The position numbers and the translations under genes are program-made. The notes beneath the pieces were generated by a model. That model did no database searches and was not told where the DNA came from. It saw only the letters and a list, made by a program, of their open reading frames with translations. Positions 41,909 through 51,142 of a stretch of DNA of 64,000 nucleotides are shown piece after piece (position 1 is the first letter of the stretch; each line of letters begins with the position of its first letter). The stretch comes from JACVRW01 sp963850205 (GTDB lineage Bacteria > Actinomycetota > Thermoleophilia > Solirubrobacterales > Thermoleophilaceae). The stretch lies in NCBI GenBank assembly GCA_963850205.1, contig CAWKKJ010000008.1, positions 682,001-746,000 on the forward strand, in the 5' to 3' direction.

Positions 41909-42019
41909 GTGATTAATCCGCTTCGCTCAGAGCAGGATGCATTTCGCTTTTTTCTGTACGTGCTGGTCGTCGTCGCTATCGCCGTCGCGATCGTCTTTCT
42001 CGTGCGGGCGATCTCTTGA
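41909..42019 (+). CDS. 36-residue membrane protein
   Basis: GTG 41909 begins VINPLRSEQDAFRFF followed by a single hydrophobic helix (about 16-33) and RAIS, ending at TGA 42017-42019. The soluble NPLRSEQDAFR start with a single helix is a recurring layout in short actinobacterial membrane proteins. Its stop overlaps the TTG start of the next gene (42016), which supports translation. Found below usual length limits. Role unknown, perhaps tied to the oxidase region. Confidence 0.58.
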   Translation: MINPLRSEQDAFRFFLYVLVVVAIAVAIVFLVRAIS

Positions 42020-42777
42020 GCTCCGACCTCGAGCTCGCCGAGCGGGCCGCCCGCGCCGCCGGGGAGGTGCTGCTCTCCTACTTCGGGCGGCCGCCGGAGG
42101 GGCTGGGATCGAAGTCATCGGAGACCGACCCGGTCTCCGACGCCGATCGGGAGGCCGAGCGGACCGTTCGCGAGCTGCTCGCGTTGGAGCGGCCCGACGA
42201 CGGGCTGCTGGCCGAGGAGGGCTCACACGCCGAGGCGGCGAGCGGGCGGCGCTGGGTGGTGGACCCGCTCGACGGGACCGTCAACTACCTGTACGGGTTC
42301 CCGGCCTGGGGCGTGAGCGTGGCGCTGGAGGACGGCGACGGCTCGCTGGTCGGCGTGGTGCTCGACCCTCTCCGCGACGAGGCCTTCACCGCCGAGCGAG
42401 GCGCCGGGGCCAGGCTGAACGGCGAGGCGATCGGCGTGCGCGACCAGCGCAGGCTCGACCGGGCGCTGGTGGCCACCGGCTTCTCCTACGAGCCGGTCCG
42501 CCGGGCCGAGCAAGCGGGCGTGGTGCGCCGGCTACTGCCGCGGGTGCGCGACCTGCGCCGCGCGGGCGCCGCGGCCCTCGACCTGGCCTGGGTGGCCGCA
42601 GGGCGAGTCGACGCCTACTACGAGCGCGGCCTGCACCACTGGGACTGGGCCGCCGGCCGCCTCCTGGTCGAGGAGGCCGGCGGCGCGACGGCCGCGCTGG
42701 AGGGCGAGCCGGAGGGTCTGGTGGCGGCGGCGAGCCCGGAGCTGCTGCGGGACCTCGAGGCACTCGTCACCGGTTGA
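42016..42777 (+). CDS. inositol monophosphatase family protein
   Basis: A 253-residue Mg-dependent phosphatase starting at TTG 42016. The metal-binding motifs are complete: LAEEGSHAE near 69, VDPLDGTVNYLYGF near 86-99 and LHHWDWAAGRLLVEEAGG near 208. The family includes inositol-1-phosphatase, histidinol-phosphatase and fructose-1,6-bisphosphatase-like enzymes; residues do not settle which. Actinobacteria need inositol for mycothiol and phosphatidylinositol, so inositol phosphate is a reasonable guess. It overlaps the 36-residue gene by four bases. Confidence 0.88.
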   Translation: MSSDLELAERAARAAGEVLLSYFGRPPEGLGSKSSETDPVSDADREAERTVRELLALERPDDGLLAEEGSHAEAASGRRWVVDPLDGTVNYLYGFPAWGVSVALEDGDGSLVGVVLDPLRDEAFTAERGAGARLNGEAIGVRDQRRLDRALVATGFSYEPVRRAEQAGVVRRLLPRVRDLRRAGAAALDLAWVAAGRVDAYYERGLHHWDWAAGRLLVEEAGGATAALEGEPEGLVAAASPELLRDLEALVTG

Positions 42778-42855
42778 CTTCGCGTCGCGCCGTGGCTTAG
42801 GTTCTCAGCCGGTATTGGACTGCGGCGGGCGGCCACGCGTCTGGAGGCTTGATCA

Positions 42856-45800
42856 ATGGGACGTTTTCGGGATCTGTCGATCCGTGTCACGAGCGTCGAT
42901 CGTGAGCCGGTCCAGTCCGCAAGCATCACGGCCGAGCGCGACGGCCGCACGCTGGCCACGGCCGCCACCGACGAGCGGGGCCGGGCCGAGATCGGGCGTG
43001 ACGACGACCGCGAGCTCCTGATCAGGGTCGAGGCCGCCGGCCTGGAGGGAGATCAACGCACGGTGTCGGGCGAGCGGCCGGAGCACCTCGAGGTGTTCGT
43101 GCTCGGACGGCCCGGGCTCCCCTTCTTCTACCGCGACACGGTCCGCGTCCCGTTCGAGCCGGTGAGCGACGCGGTGGGCGTCGTGCCGGCCGGCGCCGGC
43201 GAGCGGCCCGCCGACCGGGTGGCGGCCGTGGCGGACGCCGCCGGGAGCCTCGGCGCCGAGGTCATTCGCTCGGGCGGGAACTTCGCCACCGGCGGCGTGG
43301 CGGTGGTCGGTCTGCCCGCGGAGGCTCGCCGGGGTCAGGCGCCCGCCCCCTCGGTCGAGGAGCTTCTCGATCGGCTGGCCGGGAGCCCAGCGGTGGAGCG
43401 GGCCGGGGCACTGGTCCACCTCACCGATGAGGACGCCTCGTTTCTGACCGACACGGTCATCGCGCAGTTCGGCGACGAGGTGGACGACGCCGCTGCGGCC
43501 GAGATCGCGGCCCGTCACGGCCTTCGGGACGAGGGCAGGATCGAGGCGCTCGGCAACGTCCACACCCTGAGGTTCGATGGCCCCGCCACCTACGCCGTCC
43601 TCGACGCGAGCAACGCCCTGATGGACGAGCCGCAGGTCGTCTTCGCCGAGCCGGACCTGGTTCACACGGTGGCCGAGGACTCTCCGGTCATCCCCACCGA
43701 TTTCCTCTTCCCTCAGCAGTGGGACCACCCGATCATCGACACGCCGAACGCCTGGCAGGCGCTGAGCGACCTCGACCCCACCCTCACGTTCGGCAGCGCC
43801 GACGTGATCGTCGCGGTGATCGACACCGGCGTCGACATCACCCATCCCGAGCTCGCCGGCCGGGTGTCCAACGGCAGCCCGAAGGTCCACAAGGTGTACG
43901 ACTTCGAGAACGGGGCCGCCAACATGGACGACCTCGACCGCGACCACGGCACGGGGTGCGCCAGCGCGGCGGTCGCAGCCGCCAACAACCCGTCCGCGGT
44001 GGCAGGGGTGAACGAGGGCATCGCCGGCGTGGCCGGCAACTGCCGGCTGATCGCGGTGCGCCGCGGAGGATCGGAGCTGCGCTACGCGATCGCCTACCTG
44101 TGGGCCGCGGGGCTGCAGGTGCCTCCCCTCATCGCCCCGGACCGGATCAGCCCCGGCGCGGACGTCATCTCCAGCAGCTTCGGCGTCAGCAACAACCAGC
44201 CGATCTCCGGCCTCATGCGCAACACCTTCGACGCTCTCACCCGGGACGGTCGTCAGGGAAGGGGAACGGTGCTGCTCTTCTCCGCCGGCAACGACAACGT
44301 CGACCTCGACACCACGTTCCGGCGGCCGTGGAGCATGTACGAACGCTGCTTCGGGGTGGCGGCGTCCACGCTCGACAACACCGGGGTCACCGAGATCAAG
44401 GCCGGCTACAGCGACTTCGGCTCCACGGTCGACTTCTGTGCTCCGAGCGACGACAACCAGGGCATCCACAACCCGCCTCAGGCCTTTGGCGCCAATGCCG
44501 CGACGATCCAGGCCGAACCCGACGGCGATGCCATCCCGGGCCGGCCCGACAACCAGACCACGCTGACGGCCGCCGCCGCGGTGGGCGCCACCGTGGTGAC
44601 GGTGGGGACAACCGCCGGAATGGCCGCCGGTCAGGCGGTGCTGATCGGCGCTCCCGGTGCCGCCGCCACGGAGAGCCGCCAGATCGACGCGGTCAACGCC
44701 GCCGCCAACCAGGTGACGGTGCAGCCTGGACTGTTGTCCGCGCACGGGGTGGGCACCGCGGTCGCGTCCGGACCCCGCTCCTACCAGAGCGGTTTCGGCG
44801 GCACGTCCTACTCGACACCCGTCTGCGCCGGCACCGCCGCCCTGATCCTCTCGGCCGCCCCGCACCTGCGCTGGGAGCAGGTCGGCGACATCCTGACCCA
44901 GACCGCGGTCAAGATCGACCCGAACAACACCAACGCCACCGGCCGCTGGCGAGACGGCGCCGGACGAATCTCGACCGACCCGGCCTATACCGGACCACTG
45001 TTCAGCGAGTTCTACGGGTTCGGGCGCATCAGCGCTTCGGCCGCCGTCCGCCTCGCGCTGGCCACCCCGGTCCAGGGCGAGTTCTACGCCACCGACAGCC
45101 AGAGGAACATCGGCAGGCTGGCCGCCCACTCCGGCTGGCGCAGCAGCTGGACGGCAATCGTGCCGGGCAACTTCGGCGGCGACGGGCATACGGACCTGCT
45201 GTTCTACGACCCCTCCGCCGGCCACGGCGAGTTCTGGACCACCGACGGCGAGGGGAACATCTCTCCCCTGCTCCTGCACGAGGGCTGGCGCAGCAGCTGG
45301 ACGGCCATCATCCCCGGCAACTTCGGCGGCAGCGGACACACCGACCTGCTCTTCTACGACCCCTCCAACGGCCACGGCGTCTTCTACACCACCGACGGGC
45401 AGGGCGGAATGACCCAACTCAGCCTGCACGAGGGCTGGCGCAGCAGCTGGACCGCCATCATCCCCGGCAACTTCGGCGGCAGCGGACACACCGACCTGCT
45501 CTTCTACGACCCGACCGCCGGCCACGGCGTCTTCTACACCACCGACGGCCAGGGCAACATGACCCAACTGAGCCTGCACGAGGGCTGGCGCAGCAGCTGG
45601 ACGGCCATCATCCCCGGCAACTTCGGCGGCAGCGGACACACCGACCTGCTCTTCTACGACCCGACCGCCGGCCACGGCGTCTTCTACACCACCGACGGCC
45701 AGGGCAACATGACCGAGCTCCGCCTGCACGAGGGCTGGCGGCAGAGCTGGAGGACCATCGTTCCCGGCAACTTCGGCGGCAGCGCACACACCGACCTGCT

Positions 45801-45972
45801 CTTCTACGACCCCTCCCTGGGCCAGGGCGAGTTCTGGACCACCGACGGCCAGGGAGGCATCGGCCAGCCGCGCCTGCACGAGGGCTGGAGACAGAGCTGG
45901 AGGGCGATCGTGCCCGGCGAGTTCGGCGCCGGCGGCCACACCGACCTGCTCTTCTACGACCCTGGGATCTGA
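42856..45972 (+). CDS. subtilisin-like S8 protease with six-unit repeat tail
   Basis: A 1038-residue protein with no signal peptide. Residues 1-80 look like a carboxypeptidase-regulatory-type beta domain (SIRVTSVDREPVQSASIT). The S8 catalytic triad is Asp323 in VIAVIDTGVD, His364 in DHGTGCAS and Ser651 in GGTSYSTP, with an about 80-residue insertion (NQTTLTAAAAVG onward) between His and Ser blocks. From about residue 740 six 50-residue units follow, each with GxFxTTDGxGN, LHEGWRxSW and HTDLLFYDP. These could form a propeller binding carbohydrate. An SD GGAGG precedes the ATG. Export route is unclear. Confidence 0.88.
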   Translation: MGRFRDLSIRVTSVDREPVQSASITAERDGRTLATAATDERGRAEIGRDDDRELLIRVEAAGLEGDQRTVSGERPEHLEVFVLGRPGLPFFYRDTVRVPFEPVSDAVGVVPAGAGERPADRVAAVADAAGSLGAEVIRSGGNFATGGVAVVGLPAEARRGQAPAPSVEELLDRLAGSPAVERAGALVHLTDEDASFLTDTVIAQFGDEVDDAAAAEIAARHGLRDEGRIEALGNVHTLRFDGPATYAVLDASNALMDEPQVVFAEPDLVHTVAEDSPVIPTDFLFPQQWDHPIIDTPNAWQALSDLDPTLTFGSADVIVAVIDTGVDITHPELAGRVSNGSPKVHKVYDFENGAANMDDLDRDHGTGCASAAVAAANNPSAVAGVNEGIAGVAGNCRLIAVRRGGSELRYAIAYLWAAGLQVPPLIAPDRISPGADVISSSFGVSNNQPISGLMRNTFDALTRDGRQGRGTVLLFSAGNDNVDLDTTFRRPWSMYERCFGVAASTLDNTGVTEIKAGYSDFGSTVDFCAPSDDNQGIHNPPQAFGANAATIQAEPDGDAIPGRPDNQTTLTAAAAVGATVVTVGTTAGMAAGQAVLIGAPGAAATESRQIDAVNAAANQVTVQPGLLSAHGVGTAVASGPRSYQSGFGGTSYSTPVCAGTAALILSAAPHLRWEQVGDILTQTAVKIDPNNTNATGRWRDGAGRISTDPAYTGPLFSEFYGFGRISASAAVRLALATPVQGEFYATDSQRNIGRLAAHSGWRSSWTAIVPGNFGGDGHTDLLFYDPSAGHGEFWTTDGEGNISPLLLHEGWRSSWTAIIPGNFGGSGHTDLLFYDPSNGHGVFYTTDGQGGMTQLSLHEGWRSSWTAIIPGNFGGSGHTDLLFYDPTAGHGVFYTTDGQGNMTQLSLHEGWRSSWTAIIPGNFGGSGHTDLLFYDPTAGHGVFYTTDGQGNMTELRLHEGWRQSWRTIVPGNFGGSAHTDLLFYDPSLGQGEFWTTDGQGGIGQPRLHEGWRQSWRAIVPGEFGAGGHTDLLFYDPGI
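45073..45972 (+). repeat. six tandem 150-bp coding repeats
   Basis: Six in-frame units of 150 bases (50 residues) fill the 3' end of the S8 protease gene. Unit boundaries fall near 45073, 45223, 45373, 45523, 45673 and 45823. Units 2 to 5 are nearly identical at the DNA level over long stretches, such as CACGAGGGCTGGCGCAGCAG repeated at 45277, 45427 and 45577. This points to recent duplication or gene conversion and to copy-number instability. Confidence 0.92.
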
Positions 45973-45983
45973 TCCCGGCCCTG

Positions 45984-47045
45984 ATGACGGCGCACCGGAT
46001 CGCGGTGATACCCGGAGACGGGATCGGCAAGGAGGTCGTTCCGGAGGGGCTGCGCGTGCTGGAGGCGGTGGAGCGCAGGTTCGACGTCGCGTTCGAGTAC
46101 GAGCATCTCGACTGGAGCTCGGACTACTACCTCGAGCACGGCTCGATGATGCCGGCCGACTGGAAAGAGCGGATCGGCGGTCACGACGCCATCTTCTTCG
46201 GTGCCATCGGCTGGCCGGAGTCGGTGCCGGATCACGTCTCGCTCTGGGGCATGCTGATCACGCTGCGGCGCGAGTTCGACCAGTACGTGAACCTGCGACC
46301 GGTGCGGCTCATGCCCGGCGTGCCCTCGCCGCTGGCGGGCCGGGAGGTCGGCGACATCGACTTCTACGTGGTCAGGGAGAACACCGAGGGCGAGTACTCG
46401 AGCCTGGGCGGCCGCATCTTCGAGGGCACCGAGCGCGAGACGGTCTTGCAGGAGAGCGTCTTCACGCGACACGGCACGGATCGCGTCATGAGGTTCGCCT
46501 TCGAGCTCGCCGAACGCCGGCCCGCCCGGCACGTCACCTCGGCCACGAAGTCCAACGGCATCTCCATCTCCATGCCGTTCTGGGACGAGCGCTTCGACCA
46601 GATGGCCGCCGCCTATCCCGGCGTGCGAACCAGCAAGTACCACATCGACATCCTGGCCGCGCACTTCGTCCTGCATCCGGACTGGTTCGACGTGGTGGTG
46701 GCCTCGAACCTGTTCGGTGACATCCTGTCCGACCTGGGGCCGGCCTGTACCGGGACCATCGGCGTCGCGCCGTCGGCCAACCTCGATCCGGAACGGCGCT
46801 TCCCCTCCCTGTTCGAGCCGGTGCACGGCTCGGCGCCGGACATCTACGGCCAGGGCATCGCCAACCCCATCGGTCAGATCTGGGCGGCCTCGATGATGCT
46901 CGATCATCTGGGCCACCCGGACGCCGCGGCCGCGGTCATGACCGCGATCGAGCGGGTGCTCGCCGAGGGCCCCCGCACGCCCGACATGGGCGGCGAGGCA
47001 ACGACCGCCGACGTGGGCGAGGCCGTCGCGGAGGCCCTCGGCTGA
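45984..47045 (+). CDS. tartrate/isopropylmalate-type dehydrogenase
   Basis: A 353-residue decarboxylating dehydrogenase of the isocitrate/isopropylmalate family. VIPGDGIGKEVVPEGLRVLE opens the protein, FYVVRENTEGEYSSLGGR near 125-142 is the substrate loop region, and the metal site DVVVASNLFGDILSDLG (given as DVVVASNLFGDIL) is near 231. NTEGEY plus the length favour tartrate dehydrogenase/D-malate dehydrogenase (Ttu/DmlA-like) over LeuB. It oxidises a 2-hydroxy acid with NAD and a divalent metal. It begins 11 bases after the protease stop, but the two products have no obvious functional link. Confidence 0.87.
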   Translation: MTAHRIAVIPGDGIGKEVVPEGLRVLEAVERRFDVAFEYEHLDWSSDYYLEHGSMMPADWKERIGGHDAIFFGAIGWPESVPDHVSLWGMLITLRREFDQYVNLRPVRLMPGVPSPLAGREVGDIDFYVVRENTEGEYSSLGGRIFEGTERETVLQESVFTRHGTDRVMRFAFELAERRPARHVTSATKSNGISISMPFWDERFDQMAAAYPGVRTSKYHIDILAAHFVLHPDWFDVVVASNLFGDILSDLGPACTGTIGVAPSANLDPERRFPSLFEPVHGSAPDIYGQGIANPIGQIWAASMMLDHLGHPDAAAAVMTAIERVLAEGPRTPDMGGEATTADVGEAVAEALG

Positions 47046-47062
47046 GCGGCCGCTCCGCGGGA

Positions 47063-47605
47063 CTACCTGCTCGCGGTGGGCAGCTGCAGGTCGATCATCG
47101 TGTCCGCGTGCCGGTGAACGATCTTCCAGGCGCCCCGCTCGTGGCGGAAGATCATCGTCGAGCGCAGGACCTGATCCTGGAGCTCGGTCTGCCCCGTGTA
47201 CAGGACCTTGGCGCGCTCGATCGCGACGGTGTAGGCCAGCTTGCCGCGCACGTCCTTGACCAGGTACTCGAAGTCGACCTCGGTGCCGCCGGGCTGGAAG
47301 GCCCCAGCCGCCAGCACGTAACGCCGGCGGACCGCCTCGGCGCCTGCGTCTCCCACGCCGCCGAACCCCCCGAAGATCGACTGCGGGTCCTTCTCGGCGA
47401 CGATCGACGACCACGGCCGCGGGTCGCCGTTGACAAAGGCCGAGTTGGCCGCCTCGTACCGCTCCAGAAAGCGGTCGAAGCTGTAGGTGTGCCCTGCGCC
47501 ATGCCCGGGGTTGGCGGTGGCGGCGGACCCGGCGAACGCTCCGGAGAAGGTGAGGACCGCGAGCCCCAGCAGCAGCCCGGCGAGTGCGAAGGTGAAGCGC
47601 TTCAT
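47063..47605 (-). CDS. exported SnoaL/NTF2-like protein
   Basis: A 180-residue protein with a signal peptide (KRFTFALAGLLLGLAVLTF, then SGAFAGSA). The mature part has the cone-shaped NTF2-like fold pattern: FDRFLERYEAANSAFVNGDP, WSSIVAEKDPQSIFGGFGG, and STMIFRHERGAWKIVHRHAD. It resembles SgcJ/DUF4440-type members that bind or turn over small molecules. No catalytic residue is certain. Start ATG at 47603-47605. Divergent from the cNMP-flavoprotein gene over 107 bases. Confidence 0.78.
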   Translation of the reverse strand: MKRFTFALAGLLLGLAVLTFSGAFAGSAATANPGHGAGHTYSFDRFLERYEAANSAFVNGDPRPWSSIVAEKDPQSIFGGFGGVGDAGAEAVRRRYVLAAGAFQPGGTEVDFEYLVKDVRGKLAYTVAIERAKVLYTGQTELQDQVLRSTMIFRHERGAWKIVHRHADTMIDLQLPTASR

Positions 47606-47712
47606 CGTGACTCCCATCGTCGTTTGGCGAAGCTTCCACCCGCTGCGACACGTTCTCCGGCCCACATATTCCCTGGCGCCCGCTCGCGTTTGCTACTCCT
47701 TGGCGTACGACG

Positions 47713-49404
47713 ATGACGATCCAGGAAACGACACCCAGGCAGATCCGCGCGGAGCACTTCCCCGATCTCGGCGACACGACGATGTACCCGCGCATGTCCG
47801 AGGCCAAGCTCGAGAAGCTGGCCAGGCACGGCACACGCCAGTCCTTCGCGCCCGGCGAGCCGCTGTACGAGCAGGGGCAGCGCGACGCACCGTTCCTCGT
47901 CATCGAGCGCGGCCGGGTGCGGGTGCTGGATCGTAAGCCGGGCAAGGACGTGTGGGTGGCCGACGCGGACGCGGGGACCTTCCTGGGCGACATCGCGACC
48001 TTCACCGGCGAGCCGGCGATCGCCGAGTGCGTCGCCGACGAGCCCACCGACGTGATCGCCTTCGACCGCCCGGCGCTCCGATCCATGCTGGCGGCGCACC
48101 CCGAGCTCGCCGAGATGGTCCTGCGCACGATGATGGCGCGCAGGGAGTGGCACGAGGAGCACGGCTACGGCGTGCTCCGGCTCATCGCGCCGCGCGGATC
48201 ACGGCGAGCGTTCGAGGTGAGAGACCTCCTCGAGCGGAACCTCATCCCGGTGCGCTGGTACGACGTCGACACCGACGAGGACAGCGCAGCGATGCTCGAC
48301 TGGCTCCAGATCCCGCGCGAGGAGACCCCGGTGCTCGTGCGCAACACCTCGGTGCTGCGCAACCCGTCGGCCGCCCAGGTCGCCCGTGAGCTCGGTCTGC
48401 GTGCCGAGATCGACGGCCAGCGCTTCGACCTGGTCGTGCTCGGCGGCGGGCCCGCCGGGCTCGCCGCGGCCGTGTACGGCGGGTCCGAGGGGCTGAGCAC
48501 CCTGGTGGCGGAGGCTTGGGCGCCGGGGGGACAGGCCGGCACCAGCACCCGGATCGAGAACTACCTCGGCTTTCCGACCGGCATCCCCGGCGGCGACCTC
48601 ACCCGCAAGGCCACGCTGCAGGCGCGCCGCTTCGACGCGGTGCTGTCCAGCTTTCACCGGGCCGTCGAGCTCGCCCGCGGCGCGGAGGGGCTGGTCCGAG
48701 TCGACCTCGACGACGGGCAGCATGCGCTGGCCCGCACGGTCGTGGTCGCCACCGGCGCGCGCTGGCGCGCCCTCACTGCCGACAACGTGGAGCGCTTCGC
48801 GGGCGCCGGGGTGTACTACGCGGCGATGCCGGCCGACGCGGAGCGCTGCCGCGACGAGGATGTGATCGTGGTGGGAGGCGGTAACTCGGCCGGCCAGGCG
48901 GCCGTGCACCTCTCGCGCGCCGCGCGGAGCGTCCGCGTCGTCATCCGGGGCCAGGCCCTGGCCTCGACGATGTCGCGCTACCTGCTCGAGCGACTCGAAT
49001 CACGGCCCAACATCGAGATCACGACGGAGACCGAGATCAGCGCCCTCCACGGCAACGGCCGGCTGGAGCACGCCGACCTGCGCAACCGCTCCGACGGAGG
49101 CGTCGAGCGCGTCGCCGTGTCGGAGGTATTCGTGATGATCGGGGCAGAGCCGTGCACCGAGGCGGTGGGGACGATGCTCGACCTCGACGAGGCCGGCTAC
49201 ATCCGCTGCGGCGAGGGTGCCGCCGGATGTGAGGGGCCGAAGCGCTGGCGGCCGACCGACCGGCAGCCCCACCTTCTCGAGACGATCTGGCCCGGCGTCT
49301 TCGCAGCGGGCGACGTTCGCGCGGGCGCCACCAAGCGCGTGGCCGGCGCCGTGGGCGACGGCGCGCTGGCCGTGCGCTTTGCACACGAGGTGCTGCAGGG
49401 CTGA
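47713..49404 (+). CDS. cNMP-binding / glutaredoxin-like / thioredoxin-reductase-like fusion
   Basis: A 563-residue three-part protein. Residues about 28-150 form a cyclic-nucleotide-binding domain (FAPGEPLYEQGQRDAPFLVI, GTFLGDIATFTGEP). Residues 155-232 resemble a glutaredoxin/thioredoxin fold whose CxxC place reads GSRRAF. Residues 237-563 are a thioredoxin-reductase-type flavin domain (LVVLGGGPAGLAAAVYG, VVGGGNSAGQAAVHLSR, FAAGDVRAG), but its usual CxxC is replaced by YYAAMPADA. It therefore cannot do disulfide exchange in the normal way and may be a regulated NAD(P)H oxidoreductase. Similar fusions occur in actinobacteria. Confidence 0.87.
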   Translation: MTIQETTPRQIRAEHFPDLGDTTMYPRMSEAKLEKLARHGTRQSFAPGEPLYEQGQRDAPFLVIERGRVRVLDRKPGKDVWVADADAGTFLGDIATFTGEPAIAECVADEPTDVIAFDRPALRSMLAAHPELAEMVLRTMMARREWHEEHGYGVLRLIAPRGSRRAFEVRDLLERNLIPVRWYDVDTDEDSAAMLDWLQIPREETPVLVRNTSVLRNPSAAQVARELGLRAEIDGQRFDLVVLGGGPAGLAAAVYGGSEGLSTLVAEAWAPGGQAGTSTRIENYLGFPTGIPGGDLTRKATLQARRFDAVLSSFHRAVELARGAEGLVRVDLDDGQHALARTVVVATGARWRALTADNVERFAGAGVYYAAMPADAERCRDEDVIVVGGGNSAGQAAVHLSRAARSVRVVIRGQALASTMSRYLLERLESRPNIEITTETEISALHGNGRLEHADLRNRSDGGVERVAVSEVFVMIGAEPCTEAVGTMLDLDEAGYIRCGEGAAGCEGPKRWRPTDRQPHLLETIWPGVFAAGDVRAGATKRVAGAVGDGALAVRFAHEVLQG

Positions 49405-49488
49405 AGCAAGCGCCCCTTCGACCCCTCTCAGACCCGTGTGCCTCGCGCGCCGGCTAATGCCGTTCATGGGGCTTCTTATGCTTGCGAT

Positions 49489-50979
49489 GTGAGCGAAGCG
49501 GACACCAGCGCGGCGCGCGGAGATGAGCTACCGATGTTCCGCGGCGCCGCGCACGCGCTCGTGGACGGCGTCGCCGATCACCTCGACGCGCTGCCCTCAC
49601 GGCCGGTCTGGCAGCCGCTCCCAAGGGGCCTGCGCGACCGACTGCTCGACTTGCCCCTGCCGGAGCAGCCGGCAGCGCTGGACGACCTGGTCGCGGCCAC
49701 GTTGCGCGATGTCCTGCCGTACGCCATGGGCAACGGCCACCCGGCTTTCTTCGGCTGGGTCAACCCGCCGCCTTCCCCAGCCGGCGTGATGGCCTCGCTG
49801 GCAGCAGCCGCGATGAACCCGAGCGTTGTCGCCGGCGACCACGCCGACGTCCACCTCGAGCGTGCGGTGGTGCGCTGGCTGGCCGAGCTCGTGGGCTTCC
49901 CACACGCGCCGGGCGGCGGGCTGCTCACCAGCGGCGGATCGGCCGCGACGATCGTCTGCCTGGCGGGCGCTCGCAGTCGTGCGCTGGCGGCGGTCGGGCA
50001 TGACGTCCGCCGCGAGGGCCTCGCCGGCGCTCCGCAGCTCGTCGCCTACGTGCCGGCCGAGGCCCACAGCTGCGTGCGGCGCGCCCTGGAGCTGCTTGGC
50101 CTCGGCAGTGGTGCGATGCGCGACGTGCCGCTGGAGGGAGGCCGGCTCGATGCGACCGCGCTGCGAGCATCGATTGCCGCCGATCGCGCGAGCGGCGCCC
50201 TGCCGGCGCTGCTGGTCGGCTCGGCCGGCACCGTCAACGCCGGCGCGATCGACCCGCTCGACGCGCTCGCCGATGTCGCGACCGCAGAGAACCTCTGGTT
50301 CCACGTCGACGGCGCCTACGGCGCGTTCGGCGTGCTCGACCCGGCGATCGCCGGCCGCTACCGCGGCATGGAACAGGCCGACTCGCTGGTTCTCGACCCC
50401 CACAAGTGGCTCGGGGTCCCCGTCGACGCCGGCTGCGCGCTGGTGCAACGCGACCACGACCTGCGCGACGCGTTCAGCCTCATCCCGCCATACCTACGCC
50501 AGGACAACGACACGCCGGTCGGTACGTTCGCCGAATACGGGCCCGAGCAGACGCGACCCTTCCGCGCCCTCAAGACCTGGGCGACCATCGCCGCCCGCGG
50601 TCGCGCCGGCATCGCCGCCCGGGTAGCGCGCGCGAACGCACTCGCCCGCGAGCTGGCCACGCTGGTCGAACGCGAACCCGAGCTCGAGCTGGCCGCCGCG
50701 CCCGAGACCTCCATCGTCGCCTTCCGAGCGCGCCCGGCGGGCTGCCCGCCCGCCGGCCTGGACGAGCTCAACCGCGTACTGCCGGAGGTGGTTCAGGCGC
50801 GCGGCCGCGCGTTCGTCACGGGTACCGTTCTCGGCGGCCGCGAGACGCTGCGCGCCTGCATCCTGCACCCCGACACGAGCTCGGAGCACCTCGCAACCCT
50901 CGTCACGGAAGTCGTCACGACGGCCCGCCGACTGGCGCTGCCGGCACCTCGACAAGGTGGCAGCAGCCCCTCCCGTTGA
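49489..50979 (+). CDS. PLP-dependent decarboxylase (aromatic-L-amino-acid type)
   Basis: A 496-residue fold-type I PLP enzyme from GTG 49489. Group II decarboxylase signatures are GNGHPAFFGWVNPPPSPAG near 82, LTSGGSAATIVCLAGAR near 146, WFHVDGAYGAFG near 271 and LVLDPHKWLGVPV with the Schiff-base Lys306. The family decarboxylates aromatic amino acids, glutamate or related substrates; the size and HPAFFGW suggest an aromatic-type decarboxylase or aldehyde synthase. The residue set does not settle the substrate. It is followed by a hairpin at 50998-51021. Confidence 0.87.
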   Translation: MSEADTSAARGDELPMFRGAAHALVDGVADHLDALPSRPVWQPLPRGLRDRLLDLPLPEQPAALDDLVAATLRDVLPYAMGNGHPAFFGWVNPPPSPAGVMASLAAAAMNPSVVAGDHADVHLERAVVRWLAELVGFPHAPGGGLLTSGGSAATIVCLAGARSRALAAVGHDVRREGLAGAPQLVAYVPAEAHSCVRRALELLGLGSGAMRDVPLEGGRLDATALRASIAADRASGALPALLVGSAGTVNAGAIDPLDALADVATAENLWFHVDGAYGAFGVLDPAIAGRYRGMEQADSLVLDPHKWLGVPVDAGCALVQRDHDLRDAFSLIPPYLRQDNDTPVGTFAEYGPEQTRPFRALKTWATIAARGRAGIAARVARANALARELATLVEREPELELAAAPETSIVAFRARPAGCPPAGLDELNRVLPEVVQARGRAFVTGTVLGGRETLRACILHPDTSSEHLATLVTEVVTTARRLALPAPRQGGSSPSR

Positions 50980-50997
50980 ACCGCGCCTTTCTTGGGG

Positions 50998-51021
50998 CGG
51001 CCCGGCCGGATTGCCGGGCCG
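50998..51021. terminator. hairpin after the decarboxylase gene
   Basis: CGGCCCGGC and GCCGGGCCG form a perfect nine-base stem with a six-base loop 18 bases after the decarboxylase stop. Strong GC stem without T run; likely terminator. Confidence 0.55.
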
Positions 51022-51142
51022 GGTCCTCGCTCGCTCCAGCCACTGACGCGGCGTGGCCCGCGCCACCGGGGCGACCACCGCGAGCTGATCCCGCCCTGGG
51101 CTGGGATGGGCCGGTTCGGCCACGTATGCTCCCGCCTCCGCC

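Noticed and set aside
42853..45939. Minus-strand open frame of about 1000 codons antisense to the S8 protease
   Set aside because: Its repeated Ala-Val-Gly strings only reflect the complementary strand of the 150-base repeats and the coding frame. No start context or domain supports it.
45073..45972. Tandem repeat considered as a CRISPR-like array
   Set aside because: The 150-base units are in frame with a protein and contain no unique spacers of fixed length; they encode a regular 50-residue motif.
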